DNA of 64,000 nucleotides from Hansschlegelia beijingensis. GTDB lineage: Bacteria; Pseudomonadota; Alphaproteobacteria; Rhizobiales; Methylopilaceae. Made by a program: the position numbers and the translations under genes. The stretch lies in contig NZ_JACIDR010000001.1 in the NCBI RefSeq assembly GCF_014196425.1, forward strand, positions 62,001 through 126,000. Reading direction: 5' to 3'. The notes beneath the pieces are model-generated. The model searched no databases. It saw only the letters and a program-made list of their open reading frames with translations, and was not told where the DNA came from. Numbering within the stretch: position 1 is the first letter of the stretch; every line of letters starts with the position of its first letter. This document shows, one piece after another, positions 9,720 through 18,358 of the stretch.

Positions 9720-10481
9720 ATGACCACCTCGAACGCTTCTCCCGCGCCGGAGGAAACCGCCGCTTTCGACCCTGCCTCGGTCGCCCGCGCGCTCGTCAGA
9801 TCCGCCCGCCGCGCCAGCCTGGGGACGATCGACCGCGTCTCCGGCCTGCCTTACGTCTCGCTGGTCGCGGTCGCGACCGCGCCCGACGGCGCGCCGCTGC
9901 TGCTGGTCTCGAACCTCGCGCGCCACGCCGCCAACCTCGCGGCGGATCCCCGCGCGAGCCTGCTGTGCGCGGAGGTCGGCGCCGGCGATCCGCTGGCCCA
10001 TCCGCGGGTCACGCTGTTCGGACGCTGCGCGGCCACGGACAAGGCGGCGCACAAGGCGCGCTGGCTCGCCCGTCAGCCCGAGTCCGAGCTCTATTTCGAC
10101 TTCGCGGATTTCAACATGCTCCGGCTGGAGCCAGAGGGCTGTCATCTCGTGGCGGGCTTCGGGCGGATCGTGGATCTCGGATGGCCGGAAATCCGCACCG
10201 AGACCGCGGGCGCGGAGGCGCTGCTCGCCGCCGAGGCCGGGGTGGTCGAGCACATGAACGAGGACCATGCCGACGCCACGCGCCTCTACGCCACCGCGCT
10301 GCTCGGCGCGCCGGACGGCGACTGGACGTTCCAGGGCGCCGATCCGCTCGGCTGCGAGCTCGGCCTTGACGGCCGCGCCGTCTATCTGCGCTTTCCCCAG
10401 CCCGTCACGGGGCCCGGAGAGGTTCGGCGCGCGCTCGTCGATCTGGTGGCCGAGGCGCGGTCGCGCGGCCCAGCACGGTGA
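9720..10481 (+). CDS. HugZ-like protein: pyridoxamine 5'-phosphate oxidase fold plus DUF2470
   Basis: The 253-residue protein has an N-terminal split-barrel domain of the pyridoxamine-phosphate oxidase superfamily ([42 protein letters not shown]) and a C-terminal DUF2470 module with the signature [11 protein letters not shown] (His178 and neighbours). HugZ-type relatives bind or degrade haem, while others are of unknown function. The ATG is preceded by AGGAGCGCGAAGC. No haem-uptake genes adjoin it, so haem oxygenase activity is not asserted. Confidence 0.82.
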   Translation: MTTSNASPAPEETAAFDPASVARALVRSARRASLGTIDRVSGLPYVSLVAVATAPDGAPLLLVSNLARHAANLAADPRASLLCAEVGAGDPLAHPRVTLFGRCAATDKAAHKARWLARQPESELYFDFADFNMLRLEPEGCHLVAGFGRIVDLGWPEIRTETAGAEALLAAEAGVVEHMNEDHADATRLYATALLGAPDGDWTFQGADPLGCELGLDGRAVYLRFPQPVTGPGEVRRALVDLVAEARSRGPAR

Positions 10482-10627
10482 GCCGCCCGGGCCCGGAGCC
10501 CGGCCAAACGTGAAGGCGAGATTAACGGTCCGTCACGTTGAGGTCGTTTTTAGCTGTTTGATGCCGCGCCTCGCGTGCTAGCGACGGCGCCTGTCAGGGC
10601 GACCTTCTCGAGCCAAGGAGAGACGCG

Positions 10628-12244
10628 TTGAGGCAGATCGGCGTTTGGAATCGCGACTTCGGCGCGGAAGCTTTCGGCTTCGAGGCGCTCGCGGGCGTGA
10701 ACTGGAACCTCGGGCCTGCGGCGCTCGTCGAGCGGGCGGTCCGGCGCGGCGAAGGCGCGCTCGCTTCGAGCGGCGCGCTCGCGGTCGACACCGGGCCGCA
10801 CACCGGGCGATCTCCCGAAGACAAGTTCATCGTGCGGGACGAGGCGACCGAGAGCACGGTCGACTGGAACGCGCACGCCAGCCTGACGCCGGAGCAGTTC
10901 GAGACGCTGCGCCAGGACTTCCTGGCCCACGCGCAGGGGCGCGAACTGTTCGCCCAGGACCTTCACGTCGGCGCCGATCGCCAGCGTCGCCTGCCGGTGC
11001 GCACGTTCAGCGAATACGCCTGGCGCTCGATGGCGGTGCGCACGCTGCTGGGCGAGCCCGGCGCCGACGAACTCGGTGGCTTCACCCCGGAGCTGACGGT
11101 GCTGGACATGCCGTCCTTCCGCGCGGATCCGGAGCGGCATGGCGTGCGGTCGGCGACCGTGGTGGCGATCGACCTCACGCGTCGCATCGTGCTGGTCGGC
11201 GGCACGGCCTATGCGGGCGAGATCAAGCACGCGATCCTCACGGTCATGAACCACCTGCTGCCGGATCGCGGCGCGCTGCCCCTGCACGCCGCGGCCTCCG
11301 TCGGTCCCGACGGCGACGTCGCGCTGTTCGTAGGTCTGTCGGCCACCGGCAAGACGACGCTTGCGGCGGACCCGGCGCGCAGCCTCATCGGCGACGACGC
11401 GCTTGGCTGGAGCCCGGACGGCGTCTTCAACCTGGAGGCCGGCTGCTACGCCAAGGCCGCGGCGCTGTCGGCGGAGGCCGACCCGGCGCTGCGCAGCGCA
11501 GCCACGCGTTTCGGCGCCCTGCTGGAGAACGTGCCGCTCGATCCGGAGACCCGCGACCCCGATCTCACGGCCCGCCCGCGGACCGAGAATGCGCGCTGCG
11601 CTTTCGGCCTGGCCTCGCTCCCCGGCGTCAGCGCGTCCGCGGTCGCCGGCCACCCCACGAATCTCGTGCTGCTGACCTGCGACGTGCATGGCGTGATGCC
11701 GCCGATCGCGCGGCTGACGCCCGAGCAGGCCGTCTATCATTTCCTTTCGGGCTACACCTCGCGCGTCGCCGACGCCGAAAAGGGGGCGCGCGAGCCCGAG
11801 GCGACGTTCTCCGCCTGCTACGCGGCGCCCTTCATGCCGCGCCCCGCCGCGGTCTACGGCGAGATGCTGCGCAGCCTGATCCTGGAGCACGACGTGAAGT
11901 GCTGGCTGGTGAACACCGGCTGGACCGCGGGCGCCTATGGCGTCGGCCGGCGGGTGCCGGTTGAGGCGACGCGCGCGCTCATCGCCGCGGCCCTCGACGG
12001 ATCGCTCGACGCGGCCGAGACCTACACGGACAAGTTCTTCGGCTTCACCGTGCCGCTCAGCGTCCCGGGCGTCGACACGATGCTCTTCCGGCCGCGCAAG
12101 GCCTGGGCCGACAAGCGGGTCTACATCGCCACCGCCCGCAAGGTGATGACGATGTTCCAGTCGAACTTCGCGGCCTTCGGCGACTCCGTCGATCCCGAGG
12201 TCGCCGCGGCGGGGCCCCACGAATATCGCGAGGCCGCGGAGTAG
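10628..12244 (+). CDS. pckA: Phosphoenolpyruvate carboxykinase (ATP)
   Basis: The enzyme converts oxaloacetate to phosphoenolpyruvate, the first committed step of gluconeogenesis. The 538-residue protein has the substrate motif TGRSPEDKF, the kinase P-loop GLSATGKTT at residues 236-244, the metal/nucleotide motif LIGDDALGW, and NTGWTAGAYGVGRR near the C-terminus. The start is a TTG with a strong AAGGAG seven bases upstream, and the protein begins at the family N-terminus (RQIGVWNRDFG). Location beside chvI is typical of Rhizobiales and fits joint control of C4-carbon use and envelope state. Confidence 0.97.
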   Translation: MRQIGVWNRDFGAEAFGFEALAGVNWNLGPAALVERAVRRGEGALASSGALAVDTGPHTGRSPEDKFIVRDEATESTVDWNAHASLTPEQFETLRQDFLAHAQGRELFAQDLHVGADRQRRLPVRTFSEYAWRSMAVRTLLGEPGADELGGFTPELTVLDMPSFRADPERHGVRSATVVAIDLTRRIVLVGGTAYAGEIKHAILTVMNHLLPDRGALPLHAAASVGPDGDVALFVGLSATGKTTLAADPARSLIGDDALGWSPDGVFNLEAGCYAKAAALSAEADPALRSAATRFGALLENVPLDPETRDPDLTARPRTENARCAFGLASLPGVSASAVAGHPTNLVLLTCDVHGVMPPIARLTPEQAVYHFLSGYTSRVADAEKGAREPEATFSACYAAPFMPRPAAVYGEMLRSLILEHDVKCWLVNTGWTAGAYGVGRRVPVEATRALIAAALDGSLDAAETYTDKFFGFTVPLSVPGVDTMLFRPRKAWADKRVYIATARKVMTMFQSNFAAFGDSVDPEVAAAGPHEYREAAE

Positions 12245-12277
12245 CCGGCGGGCGCTCGCGGAGCTCCGGGACCGGCT

Positions 12278-13732
12278 TCATATCAGGGTCAGCAAGGTGA
12301 CCACCGCGAAGCACGGGATCAGCACGGCGAACGACCACGCCATGTAGCCGAAGAAGCTCGGCATCTCGACGCCGCGGTTGCGGGCGATCGACAGGACCAT
12401 GAAGTTCGGAGCGTTGCCGATATAGGTCAGCGCCCCCATGAACACCGCCCCGCCCGAGATCGCCGCCAGGGTTTTGGCCTTCACGGTCATCAGCTCCGCG
12501 GCGTCGCCGCCTGCGAGATTGAAGAACACCAGATAGGTCGGGGCGTTGTCGAGCACGCTCGAGAGCAGGCCGGTCAGCCAGAAATAGACGGCGGGGCGGG
12601 GCGCGCCGGCCTCGTCCGAGACCAGCGCGACGAGCGGGGCGGCGGCGCCGTTCATGCCCGCCTTCAGGATCAGGAGGGCCGGGATCAGCGTCACGAAGAT
12701 GCCGGCGAAAAGCTTGGCGACCTCGCGGATCGGCTCCCAGTCGAAGCCGTTGCGCTCCCGGTACTCGGTCGGCGTGATCTTCAGCGAGATAAGAGCGAGC
12801 ACGATCAGAGTGACGTCGCGCGCCACCGCCTGCAGGGAGAGGTGCGTGCCGTAGACGTCGAACTCGATGCCGGGCTTCCAGAAGCCGCTCACAAGGATGG
12901 CCGCGACCGCGCAGGCGAGCAGCGGGATGTTGCGCAGGCCCGACAGGCCGAGCGGGGAATCGGGCGACGGATCCGGCTTCGGCGAAAAACCCTCGCGGGC
13001 GTAGAACCAGCGGTCCAGCACGTAGAACAGCGGCAGGAGGATCGCGACCAGGACGCCGGTCTGGGGCGCGAGATGCGTCGCCGTCCAGAAGAAATCGACG
13101 CCCTGGAGAAAGCCGAGGAACAGCGGCGGGTCGCCGAGCGGCGTCAGCGAGCCGCCGATGTTCGACACGAGGAAGATGAAGAACACCACCACATGGGCGT
13201 TGCACCGGCGCTGGTCGTTCGCCCGGATCAGCGGGCGGATCAGCACCATCGAGGCGCCGGTCGTGCCGATCACGCTCGCAAGCAGGGCGCCGACGGCCAG
13301 CAGCGCGGTGTTGACGGCCGGGCTGCCGTGCAGATTGCCCCGCACCAGGACGCCGCCCGAGATCGTGAACAGCGTGAACAGCAGCACGACGAACGGCACA
13401 TATTCGGCGACCGCGGCGTGGATCACCTCCGACGCCGCCGGACCGACGCCATGGACGAAGCCGAACGGGATCAGCAGCAGGGCCGCCCAGAAGGCCGCCA
13501 CCTTCCCGTAGTGGTGGTGCCAGAAATGGGGGGCCGCGAGCGGCAGGATCGCGATCGAGCCGAGCATCCCGACGAGTGGCGCGACCCAGGCGACCGACAG
13601 TTCCTGGCCGTCGACATGGCCCGAAATCACCCCGCGCAGCAGCGGATCGAAGCCGTACAGGACGGCGGCGAGCACGATCACGAAGGCCGCGAGTTGCGGT
13701 AGAAGCCGTCGCTCGGCGCGGCGCGTGATCAT
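12278..13732 (-). CDS. NhaD-like sodium:proton antiporter / citrate-transporter-fold protein
   Basis: The 484-residue product is a polytopic inner-membrane protein with about a dozen hydrophobic segments of the ion transporter superfamily. Motifs include the re-entrant-like GTTGASMVLIRPLIRAN and SNIGGSLTPLGDPPLFLGFL, which mark NhaD and arsenite/citrate-type carriers. It most likely exchanges Na+ for H+, but substrate cannot be settled from sequence alone. It is monocistronic and convergent with pckA. Confidence 0.8.
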   Translation of the reverse strand: MITRRAERRLLPQLAAFVIVLAAVLYGFDPLLRGVISGHVDGQELSVAWVAPLVGMLGSIAILPLAAPHFWHHHYGKVAAFWAALLLIPFGFVHGVGPAASEVIHAAVAEYVPFVVLLFTLFTISGGVLVRGNLHGSPAVNTALLAVGALLASVIGTTGASMVLIRPLIRANDQRRCNAHVVVFFIFLVSNIGGSLTPLGDPPLFLGFLQGVDFFWTATHLAPQTGVLVAILLPLFYVLDRWFYAREGFSPKPDPSPDSPLGLSGLRNIPLLACAVAAILVSGFWKPGIEFDVYGTHLSLQAVARDVTLIVLALISLKITPTEYRERNGFDWEPIREVAKLFAGIFVTLIPALLILKAGMNGAAAPLVALVSDEAGAPRPAVYFWLTGLLSSVLDNAPTYLVFFNLAGGDAAELMTVKAKTLAAISGGAVFMGALTYIGNAPNFMVLSIARNRGVEMPSFFGYMAWSFAVLIPCFAVVTLLTLI

Positions 13733-13849
13733 GCGGACCTCGTCGGAAGACTCTGGTGGTTCAAGGCCTAGACGGCGAGGCGGGGCGCGCCAAGGCCGCG
13801 CGTCGGCGCCGGCCGCGGCCCGACGACGATACGGGAAGCATTCGCCCGC

Positions 13850-14662
13850 TCAGGGCTTCAGATCCATGGGGATCGCGCCCGGCGCGGCGGTGAGCGAGAT
13901 GGTCACCCGGCGGTTGGCGGCGATTTGCGGCGCGTCCGGGAACATGGGCTCGGTCGAGCCCTTGCCCTGCACGGCGGCGAACCGAGCGTCCGGGACGCCG
14001 TCGGCGGCGAGCAGCCCGCGGACGGCGCTCGCCCGCTCCGCCGAAAGCCGCCAGGCGTCGGTGTTCGCGCCCTCGGACACGCCCGAAGCGGTGTGGCCGG
14101 TGACGGAGATCGGATAGTTCAGCGCCCGCAGCGAGGGCGCGAGCGCCGCGAGAGCGTCCACGACGCGCTGCGAGGGCGCGGCCGATCCGGCCGGGAACAT
14201 CGAGCGGCCGTCCTGGTCGACGATCGCGATCGAGACCCCGTCGGGGCTGTCCTCCACCACGATCTGGTTCGAGATGTCGGCGATCTCGGGCATCGACCGC
14301 AGCGCCTGGCGCAGCGTCGCGGCGGCGCGGGCGAAGCCGCGCGCGGCCGGCTCGGTGTCGCGCCGGTCGGGCGAAAGGGGGCCGGCGAGATCGGAGGTCT
14401 CATCCGGGGTGCGGGCGGTGTTGTTGAGCAGTTCGGTGCGGGCGGGCGAGCCGGCGATGTCGATCACGCCATCGGCGATGACCTGCTTCTGCGAGCCGAA
14501 GGCTTCGCGCATCGAGCCCGCGACGATGGCCATCTTCTTCTTGTCCTGCGACGAGAACGCCACCAGGACCACGAAGAACGCCATCAGCAGCGCCATCAGG
14601 TCGGCGAAGGTGACGAACCAGCCGTGCCCGCCGCCGTGGGCGTCGTGCTTCTTGCGCGCCAT
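13850..14662 (-). CDS. motB: MotB-like stator protein with OmpA C-terminal domain
   Basis: The 270-residue protein has a short cytoplasmic N-tail (MARKKHDAHGG), one membrane helix carrying the ion-binding aspartate (FVTFADLMALLMAFF, Asp21), a plug/linker, and a peptidoglycan-binding OmpA-like domain at about residues 130-255 (SVTGHTASG, RLSAERASAVRGLL, NRRVTISL). It would anchor the MotA ring to the wall and form the ion channel. Its ATG overlaps the motA stop by one base (TGATG). No flagellar structural gene is in the window, so use in flagella is inferred. Confidence 0.88.
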   Translation of the reverse strand: MARKKHDAHGGGHGWFVTFADLMALLMAFFVVLVAFSSQDKKKMAIVAGSMREAFGSQKQVIADGVIDIAGSPARTELLNNTARTPDETSDLAGPLSPDRRDTEPAARGFARAAATLRQALRSMPEIADISNQIVVEDSPDGVSIAIVDQDGRSMFPAGSAAPSQRVVDALAALAPSLRALNYPISVTGHTASGVSEGANTDAWRLSAERASAVRGLLAADGVPDARFAAVQGKGSTEPMFPDAPQIAANRRVTISLTAAPGAIPMDLKP

Positions 14663-15432
14663 CAGGCGGCCGCTTCGAGCAGATCTGCGCGATGCTTCTC
14701 GGGCAGGTAGGCGAGCAGCATCTCCTTGATGACGGCCGGGCTCTTGGACGCCCTGAGTTGCAGCACGCCGTCGATGACCAGCGTCTGGTTGAGCTCGTCA
14801 TGGGCGAACTTGATGGTCAGCTTGTCGGCGATCGGCAGGAAGAAGAAGTTCGCCACCACCGCGCCGTAGAGCGTCGCGAGCAGCGCGATCGCCATGAAGG
14901 TGCCGAGCTTCGAAGGGTCGGACATCTCGGCGAACATCTGCACCATGCCGATCAGGGTGCCGATCATGCCGAAGGCCGGGGCGCAGTCGCCGATCCCGCG
15001 GAAGACCTTCGAGGCCATTTCGAGCCGGTGCAGGTTGAGGTCGCGCTCTCGCTCCAGCGTCTCGCGGATGAAGTTCTCGTCGAAGCCGTCGGCGACGTAG
15101 CGCACCCCCTTGGCCAGGAAGGCGTCGCGCGGGTTGGCCTTGTCGAGACCGACCGGCCCGGATTTGCGCACGATCGCGGCCATCTCGGCGATCTCGGAGA
15201 TCAGGTCGCGCGGGTTGCTGTGCGCGCCCTTGATCACCGTTTTGAACGCCGTCGGGAAGGCCGACAGGATCGCCGACAGCTCGAAGCGGATGAAGGTCGC
15301 CGCGAAGGCGCCGCCGAAGATCACGAGCACGGCGTGCTCGGAATAGTAGCGCTCGAGCCCGCCGCCCTCGTGGATCAGGAACCCCAGGACGCCCGTCCCG
15401 AAGGCGAAGCCGATGATGGTGGCGAAATCCAT
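14662..15432 (-). CDS. motA: MotA/PomA-like stator channel protein
   Basis: The 256-residue protein has membrane segments near residues 4-20, 33-50, 150-170 and 182-200, the usual four. The last pair holds the conserved AFGMIGTLIGMVQMF and ALLATLYGAVVANFFFLPIADKL. The short length and these motifs resemble PomA and other stators of this size more than the longer MotA of Sinorhizobium. A perfect CtrA-type box lies 57-72 bp upstream of the ATG. The partner gene overlaps downstream. Confidence 0.88.
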   Translation of the reverse strand: MDFATIIGFAFGTGVLGFLIHEGGGLERYYSEHAVLVIFGGAFAATFIRFELSAILSAFPTAFKTVIKGAHSNPRDLISEIAEMAAIVRKSGPVGLDKANPRDAFLAKGVRYVADGFDENFIRETLERERDLNLHRLEMASKVFRGIGDCAPAFGMIGTLIGMVQMFAEMSDPSKLGTFMAIALLATLYGAVVANFFFLPIADKLTIKFAHDELNQTLVIDGVLQLRASKSPAVIKEMLLAYLPEKHRADLLEAAA

Positions 15433-15488
15433 GCCCGTCCCTCAGGCGCGCCGGAGCGGCGGCGACGCGGGCATGGTGAGGAGTTAGG

Positions 15489-15504
15489 GTTAAGGCCCTT
15501 TTAA
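15489..15504 (-). promoter_or_regulatory. CtrA box upstream of motA
   Basis: On the minus strand the sequence reads TTAA-AAGGGCC-TTAAC, an exact match to the CtrA consensus TTAA-N7-TTAAC. It sits 57-72 bp before the motA start codon, where an activator would bind. CtrA control of motility genes is widespread in alphaproteobacteria. Binding here is inferred. Confidence 0.7.
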
Positions 15505-15549
15505 AGAGGCGCAAGGCGCCGCAGGAACGTGAGCCGGCTTGGCTCGGCC

Positions 15550-16593
15550 TCAGGCGAGGCCGAGCTTCAGCAGATCGTGGATGTGCACGAGGCCCGCCGG
15601 CCTGCCGTCGTCCACGACGAACAGCGCGGTGATCGCGCGGCTCTGCAGCTCGCTGAGCGCGCTCGCCGCAAGGTCGTCGGGCGCGATCACGCGGGGCGCG
15701 TGCGTCATCACGGTCTCGACGCGCTTTGCGGTCAGGTCCGGCCCCATGTGACGGCGCAGGTCGCCGTCGGTCACGATTCCGACCAGCGCGCCCGCCGGAT
15801 CGACGACGCCGACGCAGCCGAAGCTCTTGGTCGTCATCACGATGAGCGCCTCGGACATCAGCGTGCCCTCGGCGACCAGCGGCACGGCGTCGCCGGAATG
15901 CATGACGTCGCGCACGAAGGTGAGCACAGCGCCGAGCTTGCCGCCCGGGTGGAAGCGCTTGAAATCGCCCGGCGTGAACTCGCGGCTTTCCAGCAGCGCG
16001 ACCGCAAGCGCGTCGCCGAGGGCGAGCTGCATCGTGGTCGAGGTCGTGGGCGCAAGCCCGTTCGGGCAGGCCTCGCCGACGCGCGGCAGCACGAGCGCGA
16101 CGTCCGCGGCCCGAGCGAGCGCGCTGTGGGCGTTGGAGGTGATCGCCACCACGGGCACCCGAAAGCGGGACGAGTACTGGACGATGTCGCGCAGCTCGGC
16201 GGTCTCGCCCGACCAGGACAGCGCCAGCACCACGTCGTCGGGCGTGATCATGCCGAGGTCGCCATGGCTCGCCTCGGCCGGATGCACGAAGAAGGCGGGC
16301 GTGCCGGTCGAGGCCAGCGTCGCGGCGATCTTGCGCCCGATATGGCCGCTCTTGCCCATCCCGCTGACGATCGTGCGGCCGCGGGCCGAGGCGATCTTCT
16401 CGACCGCCGCCGCGAACGGCCCGCCAAGCTCTTCGCGCAGGGCGCGCCCCAGCCGCTCGAGACCGGCCGCTTCGATGTCGATGGTGCGCGTCGCCGACGC
16501 GACGGCCGCAGCCTGCACGGCGGCCGCGTCGACGGGGCTTGCGGCGATCCCGGGGGCGGGGAGGGGGGACGAGGAAAGAAGCGGTTGAACCAT
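15550..16593 (-). CDS. kdsD: D-arabinose-5-phosphate isomerase (KdsD/KpsF/GutQ family)
   Basis: The enzyme interconverts ribulose-5-phosphate and arabinose-5-phosphate, the first step to the lipopolysaccharide sugar KDO. The 347-residue product has an SIS sugar-isomerase domain (VSGMGKSGHIGRKIAATLAS, HPAEASHGDLGM, LSWSGETAEL, ALGDALAVALL) followed by two CBS domains (VRDVMHSGDAVPLV and VETVMTHAPRVIAPDD). Start choice is uncertain: the ATG at 16593 is used here, but a GTG at 16620 with AAGG upstream is possible. The gene is divergent from a beta-barrel gene. Confidence 0.93.
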   Translation of the reverse strand: MVQPLLSSSPLPAPGIAASPVDAAAVQAAAVASATRTIDIEAAGLERLGRALREELGGPFAAAVEKIASARGRTIVSGMGKSGHIGRKIAATLASTGTPAFFVHPAEASHGDLGMITPDDVVLALSWSGETAELRDIVQYSSRFRVPVVAITSNAHSALARAADVALVLPRVGEACPNGLAPTTSTTMQLALGDALAVALLESREFTPGDFKRFHPGGKLGAVLTFVRDVMHSGDAVPLVAEGTLMSEALIVMTTKSFGCVGVVDPAGALVGIVTDGDLRRHMGPDLTAKRVETVMTHAPRVIAPDDLAASALSELQSRAITALFVVDDGRPAGLVHIHDLLKLGLA

Positions 16594-16692
16594 TCGGGAC
16601 GCGGACTCCGGAGAACGCACTGCGAAACCTTGAAACTAGCACTTTTGATCCCGGCGCGCAGCGAAGGCGCGGCGGCCGGGAGGCAAGGCTTT

Positions 16693-16724
16693 GTTAACCA
16701 CGGCTGTTTCATCCTCGTTAACCA
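16693..16724. promoter_or_regulatory. Two GTTAACCA direct repeats 24 bp apart
   Basis: GTTAACCA occurs at 16693-16700 and again at 16717-16724, in the divergent region between kdsD and the beta-barrel gene. Each resembles the CtrA half-site TTAACCAT, but neither forms a full TTAA-N7-TTAAC box. Confidence 0.3.
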
Positions 16725-16769
16725 TGCCGGAGCGCGCGGCGCCATGTTCCTTCGCGGCCAAAGGAAGCG

Positions 16770-18248
16770 ATGTCCCGTCGCCGGGCGATCTATGTCGGCC
16801 TCCTGATTGGCGGGGCGCTCGTCGCGTGCGGCGGCGTCCGCGCGCAACAGACGCAGCCCGACCCGACCCGCGCGACCAACGCCGCGGGCGATGAACCTCT
16901 GCGCCGGCTCGACCCCTCGACTCTCGCGGGCGGCGACTATGGCGGGACCGAGCCCGCGCCGCTCGCCGGCGGGGACTACGGCCTCACGTCGCCCACCGAG
17001 ACGGACACGGCCGTCCCGGGACCGGCGCTGATCGGCGATCCGCTGGCCTCGCCGCCCGGCGGTGCCCAGCCGCGCCGGCCGGAGCCGCCTGACTTCAGAG
17101 CCGACGAAGAGGCGTATGCGCCAACCGGCGTGCGCGCCGGCGCGTTCATCCTGCGGCCCTCGCTGGAGACGGCGGGCGGCTACGACAGCAACCCGCTGCG
17201 CGATCCCGGAGGCGGCAAGAGCTCGCCCTTCTACCGACTGCGGGGCGTGCTGGACGCCCAGTCGGACTGGGAGCGTCACGAGGTGACCGTCAAGCTCGAC
17301 GGGCAGATCCGCCGCTACACGGACCTGCCGTCGCCGGGCTACGAGCCCAATCTCAGCGCGGTCGTCGACGGGCGGTTCGACGTCACCCGGCAGACGCAGA
17401 TCACGTCCCAGCTTCGCGCCTCGCTCACCACGCCCCGGCGCGGCGACCCCGACACGCCGACAAACATCAAGGGCGACGAGGTCGACAAGTCGATCGGGGC
17501 GACGCTGGGCGCGTCGCACGCCTTCAACCGGCTGAGCTTCAAGGTGGAGGGCCTCGTGGATCGCTACCTGTTCAACGACGCGAAGCTCCAGAACGGCGAG
17601 ACTCTCGACAACTCCGACCGGATCTACAACGCCTATGAGATCAGGGCGCGCGGCGCCTATGAGCTGTCGCCGGCGCTGCAGCCCTTCGCGGAGGTCGCGG
17701 TGGACACGCGCGACTACGACAGGACCATCGGGGACGACGGCCGCCGGCTCGGCTCGAGCGGCTACGCGATCCGGGGCGGCGCGCGCTTCGAGGCCACCCG
17801 TCTGATCACCGGCGAGGCAGCGATCGGCTACGGCCGGCAGACGCCCAAGGACAACGACCTCAAGCCGGTCGACGGGCTCATCTTCGACGCCGACGTGACG
17901 TGGTCGGCGACCGCTCTCACCACGGTGCGGCTGAACGCCCAGACGTCGTTCCAGGAGACGACGCTCGACGGCGCCGGCGGCGTCCTGGAGCGCACCGCCG
18001 GCGTCGCGATCGAGCACCGTCTCCGCCGCAACCTCATCCTGACCGGCCGGGCCGATTACGCGCGGTCGAGCTATCGCGGGATCGGCCGGATGGACGACGG
18101 GCTGACGCTCACGCTGGAAGGCGAGTACCGGCTGAACCGCACGCTTTCGATGATCGGCAGCTTCCAGCACGAGCGGCTCGACAGCAATCTGCCCGGCGAG
18201 GACTACAAGGCCTCGATCATCGAGTTCGGCATGAGGGTTCGGCGCTGA
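16770..18248 (+). CDS. Outer-membrane beta-barrel protein (BBP2-type)
   Basis: The 492-residue precursor begins with a signal peptide (about residues 1-26). A Pro/Gly-rich, low-complexity segment follows, including a short repeat (LAGGDYG twice, residues 53-72). From about residue 120 the sequence shows alternating amphipathic strands and ends in a typical barrel C-terminus (IIEFGMRVRR), consistent with PF10082-type outer-membrane barrels that often sit with polysaccharide genes. LVAC in the signal region resembles a lipobox, but a lipoprotein is unlikely given the barrel. Exact role is unknown. Confidence 0.8.
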   Translation: MSRRRAIYVGLLIGGALVACGGVRAQQTQPDPTRATNAAGDEPLRRLDPSTLAGGDYGGTEPAPLAGGDYGLTSPTETDTAVPGPALIGDPLASPPGGAQPRRPEPPDFRADEEAYAPTGVRAGAFILRPSLETAGGYDSNPLRDPGGGKSSPFYRLRGVLDAQSDWERHEVTVKLDGQIRRYTDLPSPGYEPNLSAVVDGRFDVTRQTQITSQLRASLTTPRRGDPDTPTNIKGDEVDKSIGATLGASHAFNRLSFKVEGLVDRYLFNDAKLQNGETLDNSDRIYNAYEIRARGAYELSPALQPFAEVAVDTRDYDRTIGDDGRRLGSSGYAIRGGARFEATRLITGEAAIGYGRQTPKDNDLKPVDGLIFDADVTWSATALTTVRLNAQTSFQETTLDGAGGVLERTAGVAIEHRLRRNLILTGRADYARSSYRGIGRMDDGLTLTLEGEYRLNRTLSMIGSFQHERLDSNLPGEDYKASIIEFGMRVRR

Positions 18249-18358
18249 CCCGCTGCGCGCGCATGGCGGTCATGCGCTGAAAAGCGCCGTTCGTTGACGC
18301 GCGTTAAGCATCGTTGCGGTAGCTAGAGGCCTCCTCTCGCTCCCCGGCGCTTATCTTC

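Noticed and set aside
16770-18248. Lipoprotein reading of the beta-barrel protein from LVAC in the signal region
   Set aside because: The mature protein is a barrel with a normal barrel C-terminus, and the position also fits a type I signal peptide ending at VRA.
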